A DNA stretch of 64,000 nucleotides from Cyanobacteria bacterium REEB446 (GTDB taxonomy: Bacteria > Cyanobacteriota > Vampirovibrionia > LMEP-6097), in the NCBI GenBank assembly GCA_018970325.1, contig JAGWWP010000006.1, positions 1-64,000 of the forward strand. The letters run 5' to 3'. The translations under genes were made by a program, and so were the position numbers. Shown piece after piece: positions 54,224-63,192 of this stretch. The notes beneath the pieces are model-generated. The model worked only from the letters and a program-made list of their open reading frames with translations. It ran no database searches and was not told the origin of the DNA. The stretch's first letter is position 1, and every line of letters starts with the position of its first letter.

Positions 54224-54284
54224 AGTAAAATTAAGAAAATAAATTTTCAAGTAAAACAAAAACAGGAAAGATAAAAATAGAGCA

Positions 54285-55049
54285 ATGACAGAAACAATAC
54301 TAGAAGTAAAAAATCTCGAAGCCAATCTAGAAGACGGTGATAAAATCCTAAAAGGTCTTAATCTCACAATTAAAGCAGGCGAAGTGCATGCCATCATGGG
54401 ACCTAACGGCTCTGGGAAAAGTACTTTATCTAAAATACTCTCTGGGCATCCAGCCTACAAGGTTTCCAGTGGTTCTATGAATTTCCTTGGGCAAGATTTA
54501 AACGAATTAGAAGCTAACGAAAGAGCTAACCTAGGACTGTTTTTAGCCTTCCAATACCCTCTAGAAATAGCTGGTGTAAACAATCTTGAATTTCTAAGAA
54601 TGGCGTATAACTCTAAACAAAAATATCAGGGACTAGAAGAGGCTGATCCACTCGACTTTGATGATCTCGTAGAAAGCAAACTAGAAATACTTAGCATGAA
54701 GAATGATTTCCTAAATCGCAATCTAAATGAAGGTTTCTCTGGCGGAGAGAAGAAAAAAAATGAAATTCTCCAGATGTTAATTTTAGAACCGAAATTAGTG
54801 GTTCTAGATGAAATAGATTCTGGTTTAGATATAGATGCTCTCAAAGCAGTAGCAAACGGCATCAACGCCTACAAAAACGCTGGCAATGCAATATTAATGA
54901 TAACTCACTACCAAAGGCTCCTAGACTATGTAGTACCAGACCAAGTGCACGTACTTAGCGAAGGTAGAATAGTTCTATCAGGGAAAGCTGATCTTGCTTT
55001 AGAGTTAGAGAAAAAGGGATATGACATTTTAAATGCCAAACTTAGCTGA
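54285..55049 (+). CDS. sufC: Fe-S assembly ATPase SufC
   Basis: SufC is the ABC-type ATPase that drives SufBD. The 254-residue protein has Walker A HAIMGPNGSGKST (residues 35-47), the Q-loop FLAFQYPLEIAGV, the signature FSGGEKKKNEI, Walker B KLVVLDEIDSGLD and the switch MITHYQRLL. EKKKNEI after SGG is typical of SufC. Its end overlaps the sufD start by 17 bases, so translation is coupled. The gene starts at the ATG at 54285, 61 bases after sufB. Confidence 0.97.
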   Translation: MTETILEVKNLEANLEDGDKILKGLNLTIKAGEVHAIMGPNGSGKSTLSKILSGHPAYKVSSGSMNFLGQDLNELEANERANLGLFLAFQYPLEIAGVNNLEFLRMAYNSKQKYQGLEEADPLDFDDLVESKLEILSMKNDFLNRNLNEGFSGGEKKKNEILQMLILEPKLVVLDEIDSGLDIDALKAVANGINAYKNAGNAILMITHYQRLLDYVVPDQVHVLSEGRIVLSGKADLALELEKKGYDILNAKLS

Positions 55050-56400
55050 AAGAAATAAAAATGAAATAGAGTTTATTGAGCAGATCTTCAGAGCAAGTTC
55101 TAGCATGCTCTCTAGGATTCCAAATATCAGAACTCGCCAAGAAACTGCAATTAAAAGGGTAACTGAACTTGGTTTCCCACAGAAAAGTTCAGAGGACTGG
55201 AAATATTATGATTCTCAGCCAATATTAGAAAATTTCTTTACATTAGATATTTGTGAAATTAATAAGCTTGATAAAGAAATTATCCGCAAACACCGATTCC
55301 CAGAATGCTCTGAGAATCTACTAGTTACAGTAAATGGTCATTTTTCCAAGGAACTGTCTAGCACTAGCCTCGCTAATAAGAATATCTCTATCATAGATTT
55401 CAATGACCCTGAGCAATTAAAAACCCACCCTCAAGAAGAAGAGATTATTAATCAATACTTTGCCTACAAAATCAATCAAGAAAAGAGTTTCTTTAAAGCA
55501 TGTAACACCGCTTTAATGAGCAATGGCTTCTTACTTAGCGTACCAGATGACACTGAAATCCAAGAAACCATACAAATCCTACATTTTTCCAACGAGAGCT
55601 GTTTTAATCAAACCCGCTCTTTGATTCATCTTGGCAAAAATGCCAAACTCAAAATCATAGTCAGCTACATAGGTCTAGCTAATAACCATTTCGTAAATAA
55701 TGCCGTAGTAGAGCTAATTCTCTCAGAGGGTGCCTATTTTAAACTAGATAAAATCCAAGATGATACACAGCAAGGGATTTTACTCTATGATCTTTACGCA
55801 AGATTAATGAAAAATAGTAACTTTGAATATAATTCTCTAGATTTAAAAGCTAATCATTCACGAGATAATATAAAAGTAGATTTACTAGAACCTGGTGCAC
55901 ATAGTGATTTAAGTGGTTTCTATATATTAAACAAGGATAGAAAAGCACACAATATAATCAAAGTAAACCATCTAGCTCCCAACTGCACTAGCAATCAACT
56001 ATACAAAGGTATAATTTCAGACTCTGCAAGAGCAGAATTTAACGGTGAAATAAATGTTAGTGAAGGTGCTAATGGCACCAATGCTACGCAGCTAAATAAA
56101 AATCTTCTACTTTCTCATAATGCTCATATAGATTCTAGACCACAGTTAAGCATATTAGCCGACGATGTGAAATGCTCACACGGCTCTACAGTAGGGGAAC
56201 TCGACGAAGATGAAATTTTCTACCTGCTTAGTCGTGGCATAAAAAAAGATGATGCTCTTGCGATGCTTACCCTGAGTTTCTGTGAAGAGATCATACAGAA
56301 AGTCACCATAGATAGCGCAAAGCAACACATACGTAACCTAACTTTAGAAAACTTAGACACTAAAATACATACAGCAAATACTGTACATAAATTGAAATAA
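55033..56400 (+). CDS. sufD: Fe-S assembly protein SufD
   Basis: The 455-residue partner of SufB has the N-terminal helical part (ETAIKRVTELGFPQKSSEDWKYYD) and the parallel beta-helix core. The conserved C-terminal text is HIDSRPQLSILADDVKCSHGSTVGELDEDEIFYLLSRGI, with the Cys-Ser-His residues seen in SufD. It lacks SufB's additional cysteines, as expected. It overlaps sufC by 17 bases and is followed by sufS after 11 bases. Confidence 0.96.
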   Translation: MPNLAERNKNEIEFIEQIFRASSSMLSRIPNIRTRQETAIKRVTELGFPQKSSEDWKYYDSQPILENFFTLDICEINKLDKEIIRKHRFPECSENLLVTVNGHFSKELSSTSLANKNISIIDFNDPEQLKTHPQEEEIINQYFAYKINQEKSFFKACNTALMSNGFLLSVPDDTEIQETIQILHFSNESCFNQTRSLIHLGKNAKLKIIVSYIGLANNHFVNNAVVELILSEGAYFKLDKIQDDTQQGILLYDLYARLMKNSNFEYNSLDLKANHSRDNIKVDLLEPGAHSDLSGFYILNKDRKAHNIIKVNHLAPNCTSNQLYKGIISDSARAEFNGEINVSEGANGTNATQLNKNLLLSHNAHIDSRPQLSILADDVKCSHGSTVGELDEDEIFYLLSRGIKKDDALAMLTLSFCEEIIQKVTIDSAKQHIRNLTLENLDTKIHTANTVHKLK

Positions 56401-56411
56401 GAGAAACCATT

Positions 56412-57662
56412 ATGAGCAGCAGTACTAAAATTAAAATCCCAGCGAAACTAGATTTAATTAAAATCAGACAAGATTTTCCTATATTAGATTCCAGCATTAA
56501 TGGTAAAAAATTAATCTACTTAGATAATGCTGCTACTACCCATAAACCTCTCTGTACTATAAATCGCATGAGAGATTTTATGCTAAATGAAAACGGTACT
56601 GTGAGAAGAGGGCTTTATAGTCTTTCTATTAATTCCACTAAAGCTTTTGATGAAGCTAGAGAAAGAGTAGCGAAATTCATTAATGCGAAATCCTACTCTG
56701 AAATAGTGTTCACGCGAGGTAGCACCGAAAGTATAAACCTCGTCGCTTACAGCTTTTCATCTGCCTTCATAGAAGCAGGAGACAGCATCTTAATTTCAGG
56801 ACTGGAACATCACGCAAATATAGTCCCTTGGCAGCTTCAAGCAGAAAAAATCGGAGCTAAAATTTTAGTTATTCCAGTACTTGAGAATGGTGAATTAGAT
56901 CAAGAAGCCTTTAGCAAATTAATTAAAACTCCAGGACTTAAGATACTGGCTTTAACTCATATCTCTAATTCGATTGGAACTATAAACCCAATAAAAGAAA
57001 TGATTAAGTCTGCTCACGCAGAAGGAGTTAAGGTATTAATAGACGGAGCCCAATCTGCTGGTCACTTTAAAGTAGATATGCAAGATTTAGATGCAGATTT
57101 TTTTGTATTCTCTGGTCATAAAATCTTTGGACCCACTGGCGTAGGAATACTGTATGGGAAATATGATCTACTCGAAATTATGCCTCCTTATCAAGGTGGT
57201 GGTGAAATGATAGAAAAAGTCACTTTCGAGAAGACCACTTTTACCACTCCACCACACCGTTTTGAGGCTGGCACACCAGCTATCGCAGAAGTCATAGGAC
57301 TAGCAAGTTCCATAAACTATTTAGAGAATATCGGCTTAGACCTAATCTCTGACTATGAAAATGAATTACTAAACTATGCTACTGCTCGCATTAAGAACTT
57401 TAAAAACATAAATATTATCGGTGATGCAAAAAATAAAGCATCTTTAATCTCTTTCACCTCAGATCTTGCAGAAGCCTTTGACATTGGTACTTTAATTAAC
57501 GAATATGGTGTAGCGATAAGAGTCGGACATCACTGCGCGCAACCTGTTATGCAAAGGTTTGGAGTAAGCTCTACAGCAAGAGCTTCTTTTGCGTTTTATA
57601 ATACTAAAGAAGATATAGACTCTTTCTTCATAGCCCTAGAAAAAGTTTTAGCGATATTTTAA
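56412..57662 (+). CDS. sufS: Cysteine desulfurase SufS
   Basis: SufS takes sulfur from cysteine, using PLP, for Fe-S clusters. The class II type is seen in IYLDNAATTHKP at the start, ARERVAKFINA, EHHANIVPWQ, HISNSIGTINP, the PLP lysine in FFVFSGHKIFGPTGVG (Lys237) and the reactive cysteine in VAIRVGHHCAQPVM (Cys375). No SufE or SufU gene follows. The sulfur acceptor must be elsewhere in the genome. The gene is 416 residues and within the operon. Confidence 0.96.
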   Translation: MSSSTKIKIPAKLDLIKIRQDFPILDSSINGKKLIYLDNAATTHKPLCTINRMRDFMLNENGTVRRGLYSLSINSTKAFDEARERVAKFINAKSYSEIVFTRGSTESINLVAYSFSSAFIEAGDSILISGLEHHANIVPWQLQAEKIGAKILVIPVLENGELDQEAFSKLIKTPGLKILALTHISNSIGTINPIKEMIKSAHAEGVKVLIDGAQSAGHFKVDMQDLDADFFVFSGHKIFGPTGVGILYGKYDLLEIMPPYQGGGEMIEKVTFEKTTFTTPPHRFEAGTPAIAEVIGLASSINYLENIGLDLISDYENELLNYATARIKNFKNINIIGDAKNKASLISFTSDLAEAFDIGTLINEYGVAIRVGHHCAQPVMQRFGVSSTARASFAFYNTKEDIDSFFIALEKVLAIF

Positions 57663-57677
57663 AAAGGAAAATCCACT

Positions 57678-57917
57678 ATGATAAGCGAACAAGAAATAGA
57701 AACAATGATAAAACAAGAACTTAAGGTTGAAACCCTTATAGTCAATGACTTAAGCGCGGGCAGTCATAATCACTGGGAGATAGAAATTAAAACACCAGAG
57801 TTTAATAATATTCCCAAAATTAAACAGCATAGAAAAATCTATGAAATTTTAAAAGAGCCGTTAGCTAGTGAAGCGATACACGCACTCATGATTAAATCTA
57901 GCGGCACTGAAAACTAA
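57678..57917 (+). CDS. bolA: BolA-family protein
   Basis: The 79-residue protein has the BolA pattern: IETMIKQELKVETLIVNDLSAGS, then HNHWEIEIKTPEFNNIPKIKQHRKIYEIL, with the conserved His residues and EPLASEAIHALMIKS at the end. BolA proteins bind monothiol glutaredoxins through a shared Fe-S cluster. The partner gene, a CGFS glutaredoxin, starts 37 bases later, making a functional pair at the end of the suf operon likely. Confidence 0.92.
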   Translation: MISEQEIETMIKQELKVETLIVNDLSAGSHNHWEIEIKTPEFNNIPKIKQHRKIYEILKEPLASEAIHALMIKSSGTEN

Positions 57918-57954
57918 AGAAGCCATTTTAATAATAAAAACAAAGGAGCAAAAT

Positions 57955-58293
57955 ATGCAAATCGGCAACACAACACAAGGCGAACTTCCAGCGGAATTAA
58001 AAGAAAAAATCGACACTATTCTAGCTAAAGATAAAATAGTCCTATTCATGAAAGGGGATAGATTCCAGCCACAGTGCGGTTTTTCAGATGCCGTAGTAAA
58101 AGTACTAAACTTTCATGATAGCGAATATGCGACTTATGACGTACTCTCTAACCCAGATCTAAGAGCTGGAATGAAAATTTACTCTGAATGGGCAACTTTT
58201 CCACAACTTTACGTGAACAAGGAATTTATCGGTGGCTGTGACATCATCATGGAAATGCACCAAAACAGTGAAATGGCTGCGATTCTAAAATAA
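57955..58293 (+). CDS. grxD: Monothiol glutaredoxin (CGFS type)
   Basis: The 112-residue protein has KIDTILAKDKIVLFMKGDRF, the CGFS active site in QPQCGFSDAVVKVL, TFPQLYVNKEFIGGCDIIMEM and the closing helix. CGFS glutaredoxins carry and deliver Fe-S clusters, often together with BolA. The ribosome binding site AAAGGAG precedes the ATG. Its place after sufBCDS-bolA supports a role in cluster transfer rather than in disulfide reduction. Confidence 0.94.
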   Translation: MQIGNTTQGELPAELKEKIDTILAKDKIVLFMKGDRFQPQCGFSDAVVKVLNFHDSEYATYDVLSNPDLRAGMKIYSEWATFPQLYVNKEFIGGCDIIMEMHQNSEMAAILK

Positions 58294-58311
58294 TTACCAA
58301 AAACAAAAAGC

Positions 58312-58317
58312 TATAAT
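58312..58317 (+). promoter_or_regulatory. Start-proximal -10 box of hisD
   Basis: A perfect TATAAT ends seven bases before the ATG of hisD at 58325. There is no ribosome binding site between, so a leaderless message separate from the suf operon is predicted. Confidence 0.55.
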
Positions 58318-58324
58318 CAAAACC

Positions 58325-59656
58325 ATGTTAAGTTCAAAAGAACTATCCAATCTGGATGTCATAAAAAAAATTAATTCTCGGCTTGATCCTGAAAATCTTA
58401 GTCACATAGAGAAAAGTGTGAATGAAATAGTTAACAAGGTTAAGAATACAGGCAATGCAGCAATAAAAGAATTTTCAGAAAAATTCGACAAATATATCCT
58501 TAAAGATGAAGAGCTTAAAGGCCTCTCCGTAAAAGGAGCTTATAAATTACTCGACGCAGAATTAAAACAGTCTTTAGAAGTAGCTAAAGAAAGAATAGAA
58601 AGATTTCATATTGAAGAATATAGAAGTTCTAATTTTGCTCAAGGTTGGGGATTTACAGGTAACCTAGGAGAAAGACTCGGAGTGAGATATACTAGTCTAG
58701 ACTCTGTCGCAGTATATATTCCAGGCGGAAAAGCCCCCTTATTCTCCACCGTACTTATGACAGTTATACCAGCAAAAGTAGCTGGTGTTAAACGTATAGT
58801 ACTGTTCAGCCCGCCACCCATACACCCCAGTATTCAAGGCTTAGCTGATCTCCTTGATATAGACGAAATTTATCCTATCGGTGGTGCTCAAGCGATAGCT
58901 GCTGCAGCCTATGGTACAGAAACTATAAAACCTGTAGATAAAGTAGTCGGTCCAGGTAATATTTTCGTTAGCTTAGCCAAGAAAAATGTATTCGGAATTA
59001 TAGGCATAGATGGAATTTTCGGTCCTAGTGAGCTTGCGATAGTCGCAGATAACAGTGCAAATCCAAAAGAAATAGCAGCCGACTTCTTAAGCCAATTAGA
59101 GCATGGTTCAGGCTTAGAGTCTGCGTTATTAATATGCACTGATCAAAAACTATTAACAGATTCAATTCAAGAAATAGAAGCACAGATCGATTCTTTAAAG
59201 GCTCATAAAACAGATGAGCAAATAAACACGATTAAATCTTCATATAAGAATTATAGTGCCTGCATCTGCACCGATAATCCAAGTGAGATATCAGAGCTCA
59301 TTAATCTCTATGCACCAGAGCATTTAGAACTACAGGCGTCAGACTCTTTAGCTAGTCTTCTGATAACTAGTGTTAAACATGCTGGAGCGATTTTCATCGG
59401 AGCTAATGCCTGTGAAAGCCTTGGTGATTATTTAGCTGGTCCTAGCCACTGCCTGCCTACTGGCAGAGGTGCAAGATATGCTTCTGGTCTTCATTCTGCT
59501 GATTTTATGAAAAAAAGTTCTCTAATCGATTTTAGAGGGGTATCCAAAGACTGTGATGGTTTTAAAGAATTAACTAAACATACAGCAAGACTCGCTAGAG
59601 CAGAGAATCTAGAAGCTCATGCTCAGGCAATCATAAACAGGGTTTCGCAATTATGA
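58325..59656 (+). CDS. hisD: Histidinol dehydrogenase
   Basis: HisD makes the last two oxidations of histidine synthesis with NAD and zinc. The 443-residue protein has GVRYTSLDSVAVYIPGGKAPLFSTVLM, IYPIGGAQAIAAAAYGTE, KVVGPGNIFVSLAKK, the SQLEHGSG zinc-site region, APEHLEL and GDYLAGPSHCLPTGRGARY near the C-terminus. No other his gene lies in the window, so the pathway is dispersed in this genome. Its stop overlaps the start of the following gene by four bases (ATGA). Confidence 0.96.
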   Translation: MLSSKELSNLDVIKKINSRLDPENLSHIEKSVNEIVNKVKNTGNAAIKEFSEKFDKYILKDEELKGLSVKGAYKLLDAELKQSLEVAKERIERFHIEEYRSSNFAQGWGFTGNLGERLGVRYTSLDSVAVYIPGGKAPLFSTVLMTVIPAKVAGVKRIVLFSPPPIHPSIQGLADLLDIDEIYPIGGAQAIAAAAYGTETIKPVDKVVGPGNIFVSLAKKNVFGIIGIDGIFGPSELAIVADNSANPKEIAADFLSQLEHGSGLESALLICTDQKLLTDSIQEIEAQIDSLKAHKTDEQINTIKSSYKNYSACICTDNPSEISELINLYAPEHLELQASDSLASLLITSVKHAGAIFIGANACESLGDYLAGPSHCLPTGRGARYASGLHSADFMKKSSLIDFRGVSKDCDGFKELTKHTARLARAENLEAHAQAIINRVSQL

Positions 59657-60207
59657 ACAAATCTAATCTACAAGATTCCACAAAAGTAAATCCCGCAAAT
59701 TCCAAGCAAGAAAACTTTCATCGCTTAATGTTAAAAAAAATCAGGCGTGAAATTAGAACAGGGCAGAGCATCTTACATATCAGTGATAAACAGAACCAGA
59801 TCTCGGAGATACTTTCTGTAAATAATATATTCAATAAAGTATCTAGTTTAAATCCAGATGAATTAAGATCTCAGAATATATCTAGAACTCACAAGGCTTT
59901 CTCCTACATAATTTTAGACTTAGATATGCCTTGCAGTGATAATCTAAATGGGATTCTTAATGAATTGGCTCCAATGATTATTAGACCAGGTTTACTAATA
60001 CTTATCGGTACTAATTTATGTTCATTTCAAAATAAATTAAATTTACTACTTAATAAGTTCCCCCCAACTTTCAATAGACCATCCAGAGCGATAGCCCCAA
60101 ATCAGCTCAGAGATTCAGTTATAGAAGAAGGATTCTTTTTAAAAAATCGTTATTATCAGTATGATGATTTACTGTTGATGTTTTTAGATATACCGCAGAG
60201 ATATTAG
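59653..60207 (+). CDS. Hypothetical protein, methyltransferase-like remnant fold
   Basis: The 184-residue protein starts within the hisD stop (ATGA overlap). The second half resembles the end of class I SAM methyltransferases: a strand with acidic end (FSYIILDLDMPCSDNLNGIL), a strand after a helix (IIRPGLLILIGTN) and FFLKNRYYQYDDLLLMFLD. The usual glycine-rich SAM loop is not seen in the N-terminal half. It could be a degenerate methyltransferase with a lost cofactor site or a distant relative. It converges with the radical SAM gene, overlapping by four bases. Confidence 0.55.
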   Translation: MNKSNLQDSTKVNPANSKQENFHRLMLKKIRREIRTGQSILHISDKQNQISEILSVNNIFNKVSSLNPDELRSQNISRTHKAFSYIILDLDMPCSDNLNGILNELAPMIIRPGLLILIGTNLCSFQNKLNLLLNKFPPTFNRPSRAIAPNQLRDSVIEEGFFLKNRYYQYDDLLLMFLDIPQRY

Positions 60208-61142
60208 GGCAACGGTGCCATTAAGCCACCCTGCCGAATATCATTATCATCAAGATATTTATGAAATTCATGTAAAAACTTCTGCTTCATCCCATGGTCA
60301 GCCCACTCTGGGGCGATCAGCTCCCCGACCTTACCTTCACCCATAACTCGCTGAATAACGACCTTCTCTGGTATTCTTGCGATAAAATCAGCCAAGATTT
60401 TTATATACTCATCTCTTTCTATAACCGAAAGATCACCATTTAAATAATCTATTTCCATAGCTGTTCCCTTGAAAATACAGAGTTGGTGAATTTTCAGATC
60501 ATCTATATCCTGCTCAGCAAGCCTCTCTGCCGTCTTCAACATCATTTCTGGAGTTTCCTCTGGTAATCCTAGAATCACATGAGTACAGACTCTCAGTAGA
60601 GGATTGTTTCTAGCTTTAATTCTTTTCACTGCATCAGTAAAATCTTCATAAGTATGAGCTCTATTAATAAGATCTAAAGTCTTGTTATGCGAACTCTGCA
60701 CTCCGATATCCACCCACAGCTCCAGCCCTCTTGCTGTATACTCTTCAAAAAGATCTATCACCTCATCTGGAACACAATCGGGACGAGAGCCTATAGCGAG
60801 TACTTTTACTCGCTCATCACTTACAGCTTGATTATAAATAGTCCTTAAATAATCTACGTCAGCATAGGTATTAGTAAAGGATTGTAGATAAGCGATGAAC
60901 TGATTTATCCCAAAGCGTTTCCCCTGTTTCTCTATACCATCAGCGAGCTGGGCAGATATAGTATGGGCAGGGTTCCTCGCACCAGAGGACGAACCATCGT
61001 CAGTACAGAAAGTACAACCACCCACAGCCTTAGTACCATCACGATTAGGACAGGTAAAACCACCTTCAAGAGTGACACGATGCAGTTTATCTCCAAAGCG
61101 ATTTTGGAGATATTGTTTTAGGGTGTAATATCTTGATGACAT
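60204..61142 (-). CDS. Radical SAM protein, TIGR01212/YhcC-like
   Basis: The 312-residue protein has the cysteine pattern of this family, CPNRDGTKAVGGCTFC (C-x11-C-x2-C), binding the radical SAM 4Fe-4S cluster. It continues with the conserved GSRPDCVPDEVIDLFEEY, LELWVDIGVQSSHNKTL, NRAHTYEDF and HVILGLPEETPEMML, and IHQLCIFKGTAMEIDY. It is related to the Elp3/HemN-type radical SAM group; the substrate is not known. The ATG at 61142 is preferred. Upstream codons to 61211 would overlap mnmG and come from a repeat copy. It directly follows mnmG. Confidence 0.9.
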   Translation of the reverse strand: MSSRYYTLKQYLQNRFGDKLHRVTLEGGFTCPNRDGTKAVGGCTFCTDDGSSSGARNPAHTISAQLADGIEKQGKRFGINQFIAYLQSFTNTYADVDYLRTIYNQAVSDERVKVLAIGSRPDCVPDEVIDLFEEYTARGLELWVDIGVQSSHNKTLDLINRAHTYEDFTDAVKRIKARNNPLLRVCTHVILGLPEETPEMMLKTAERLAEQDIDDLKIHQLCIFKGTAMEIDYLNGDLSVIERDEYIKILADFIARIPEKVVIQRVMGEGKVGELIAPEWADHGMKQKFLHEFHKYLDDNDIRQGGLMAPLP

Positions 61143-61149
61143 ATAAATA

Positions 61150-63159
61150 TTAACTTTGGGCGTGTAGCGAAACTCCACTTTGAAGAGCAGTATTTTTTTT
61201 CTTCGCCTCAAGCATAATCAAAATACTAGAAATATCACTAGGACTAATTCCCCCGACCCTACTTGCTTGACCGATAGTCAGTGGTCTTACCTTTGATAAC
61301 TTATCTCTCGCTTCTAGAGAGAGAATCGAACAGTTTTTAAAATCAAAACCCACGGGAATTTTAATATTTTCACGCTTCTGCATATCTCGAATCTGCACCA
61401 TCTGCCTATCTATATAACCCTGATATTTAACATAGGTCTCTAACTCAAATGGGTAAAGAATCTTTTCTAAAAGAATTCCTTTCTTCTCCAAGGCATAGCG
61501 ATCTTCTTCATGAAGATCAGTATGGAAATTGACTTTCGCTAAATCTTCATATGTAAACTCTGGTCTCTTTAGCATTTCATGGACAGTAATTTTATTCGAG
61601 CCTTTAATTTCCATACCCGTAGGAATATTATCCTGAGCGAATTTCGCCTGATCAATAAATCTAAATTCTTCTTCTATACGCTCCTGCTTCTCTAAATATA
61701 TAGACCATCTATAATCATCGACTAAACCTAACTCATAACCTTTTAGCGTAAGCCTTTGGTCAGCGTTATCCTGCCTAAGCACCAATCTATACTCGGATCT
61801 AGAAGTCATCATCCTATAAGGATCTGAGATCTCCTTAGTAACCAAATCATCGACTAAAGTCCCTATATAACTAGTTTCTCTACCTAAGACGAAATCCTGA
61901 TATTCATCACAGTATTTTCTAAATCTCTCATTTACAGATAAATCATCTTTCTCTAATTGAGTTTTTAAGTTATAAGCCTTAATCGCAGCATTTATTCCCG
62001 CCATAAGACCCTGAGTAGCAGCTTCCTCGTAGCCACTAGTTCCTAAAACCTGCCCTGCCACGAACAGCCCATCTAACTCTTTAGCAGCGAAGCTATGATT
62101 AAACTGTATCCCTGGAAAGTAGTCATACTCTACCGCATAAGCTGGTCTAGTTATCCAAGCCTTCTCTAAGCCTGGAAGAGTCCTAATGATCTGCCACTGC
62201 ACTTCTATCGGTAAACTAGTGCTACAACCTTGAAGATATATTTCATCAGTGTCTAAGCCTTCTGGCTCTAAAAAGAAATGGTGGGAAGGATTATGCGGGA
62301 ACTTAACTACCTTATCTTCTATAGACGGGCAGTAGCGAGGACCACTCGCAGAGATAGCTCCAGAGTACATCGGCGATTTTTCCAGATTAGCTAATATCAC
62401 TTCATGCGTATTAGCATTAGTACGGGTTATATGACAGGGATACTGCCTGCGAATAGGTCTATGCGGCAAGAAAGAGAAGAAAGATAGCTCTTCATCTCCT
62501 GGAGCGACTTCCAAACCAGAGAAATCTATAGTTTTTTTATCTATTCTAGCTGGCGTACCAGTCTTTAGCCTTCCAGTTTCCAGCCCTAGGCTGCGAATCT
62601 GTGGCGATAATCCTAAAGAAGGCTTGTCACCAGCTCTGCCAGCACTCTCGAATTGATGCCCCGTAAAAATTCTCCCCTCTAAAAAAGTACCAGCGGTTAA
62701 AACAATGGACAGAGCATAAATCTTCTCACCTAGATTCGTTTCTACGCCGATAATACGATTAGATTTATTTTCATCAAAAATTAAAGCCTTCGCAGCAGAC
62801 TGATAGATACGCAAATTAGACATAGCCTCTAAATACTGCCTTACCCAACGTGAATATTGTTTTTTATCAGACTGAGCTCTTAAGGATCTAGTCGCTGGTC
62901 CCTTACTAGAATTTAAGGTCTTCATCTGAAGGTAAGTCGCATCAGCAGCTAAACCCATAATGCCACCAAGTGCATCTAATTCTTTAACTAGCTGCGACTT
63001 TCCCGGACCACCTACAGCTGGGTTGCAAGGCATAGTCGCTATCTGATCTACATTGTTAGTTAGCAGCAGCGTACTCAAACCCAATCTAGCAGAAGCATGC
63101 GCCGCCTCTGAGCCTGCATGCCCTCCACCTATAATGATTACGTCGAAATTTGCTTGCAT
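61150..63159 (-). CDS. mnmG: tRNA uridine 5-carboxymethylaminomethyl modification enzyme MnmG
   Basis: MnmG (GidA) works with MnmE to modify the wobble uridine of several tRNAs. The 669-residue protein starts FDVIIIGGGHAGSEAAHASARLG (FAD), then TMPCNPAVGGPGKSQLVKE, GRLKTGTPARID, AGQVLGTSGYEEAATQG and the C-terminal RVGGISPSDISSILIML. After that, family proteins usually end soon. Here a tail, EAKKKNTALQSGVSLHAQS, is added, whose last residues are encoded by a copy of the dispersed repeat. The start ATG at 63159 places FAD correctly. mnmE is not in the window. Confidence 0.95.
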   Translation of the reverse strand: MQANFDVIIIGGGHAGSEAAHASARLGLSTLLLTNNVDQIATMPCNPAVGGPGKSQLVKELDALGGIMGLAADATYLQMKTLNSSKGPATRSLRAQSDKKQYSRWVRQYLEAMSNLRIYQSAAKALIFDENKSNRIIGVETNLGEKIYALSIVLTAGTFLEGRIFTGHQFESAGRAGDKPSLGLSPQIRSLGLETGRLKTGTPARIDKKTIDFSGLEVAPGDEELSFFSFLPHRPIRRQYPCHITRTNANTHEVILANLEKSPMYSGAISASGPRYCPSIEDKVVKFPHNPSHHFFLEPEGLDTDEIYLQGCSTSLPIEVQWQIIRTLPGLEKAWITRPAYAVEYDYFPGIQFNHSFAAKELDGLFVAGQVLGTSGYEEAATQGLMAGINAAIKAYNLKTQLEKDDLSVNERFRKYCDEYQDFVLGRETSYIGTLVDDLVTKEISDPYRMMTSRSEYRLVLRQDNADQRLTLKGYELGLVDDYRWSIYLEKQERIEEEFRFIDQAKFAQDNIPTGMEIKGSNKITVHEMLKRPEFTYEDLAKVNFHTDLHEEDRYALEKKGILLEKILYPFELETYVKYQGYIDRQMVQIRDMQKRENIKIPVGFDFKNCSILSLEARDKLSKVRPLTIGQASRVGGISPSDISSILIMLEAKKKNTALQSGVSLHAQS
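61158..61177 (+). repeat. Dispersed repeat, copy I (partial), at the mnmG 3' end
   Basis: GGGCGTGTAGCGAAACTCCA matches the left arm of copies A and H (GGGCGTGTAGC). The core is degraded (CTTTGAAGAGCAG instead of ATTTCTGCG). It lies inside the mnmG 3' end and is read as its last residues. Confidence 0.5.
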
Positions 63160-63192
63160 AATTATTTGATCGAAATTAACATTTTAGCAAAA

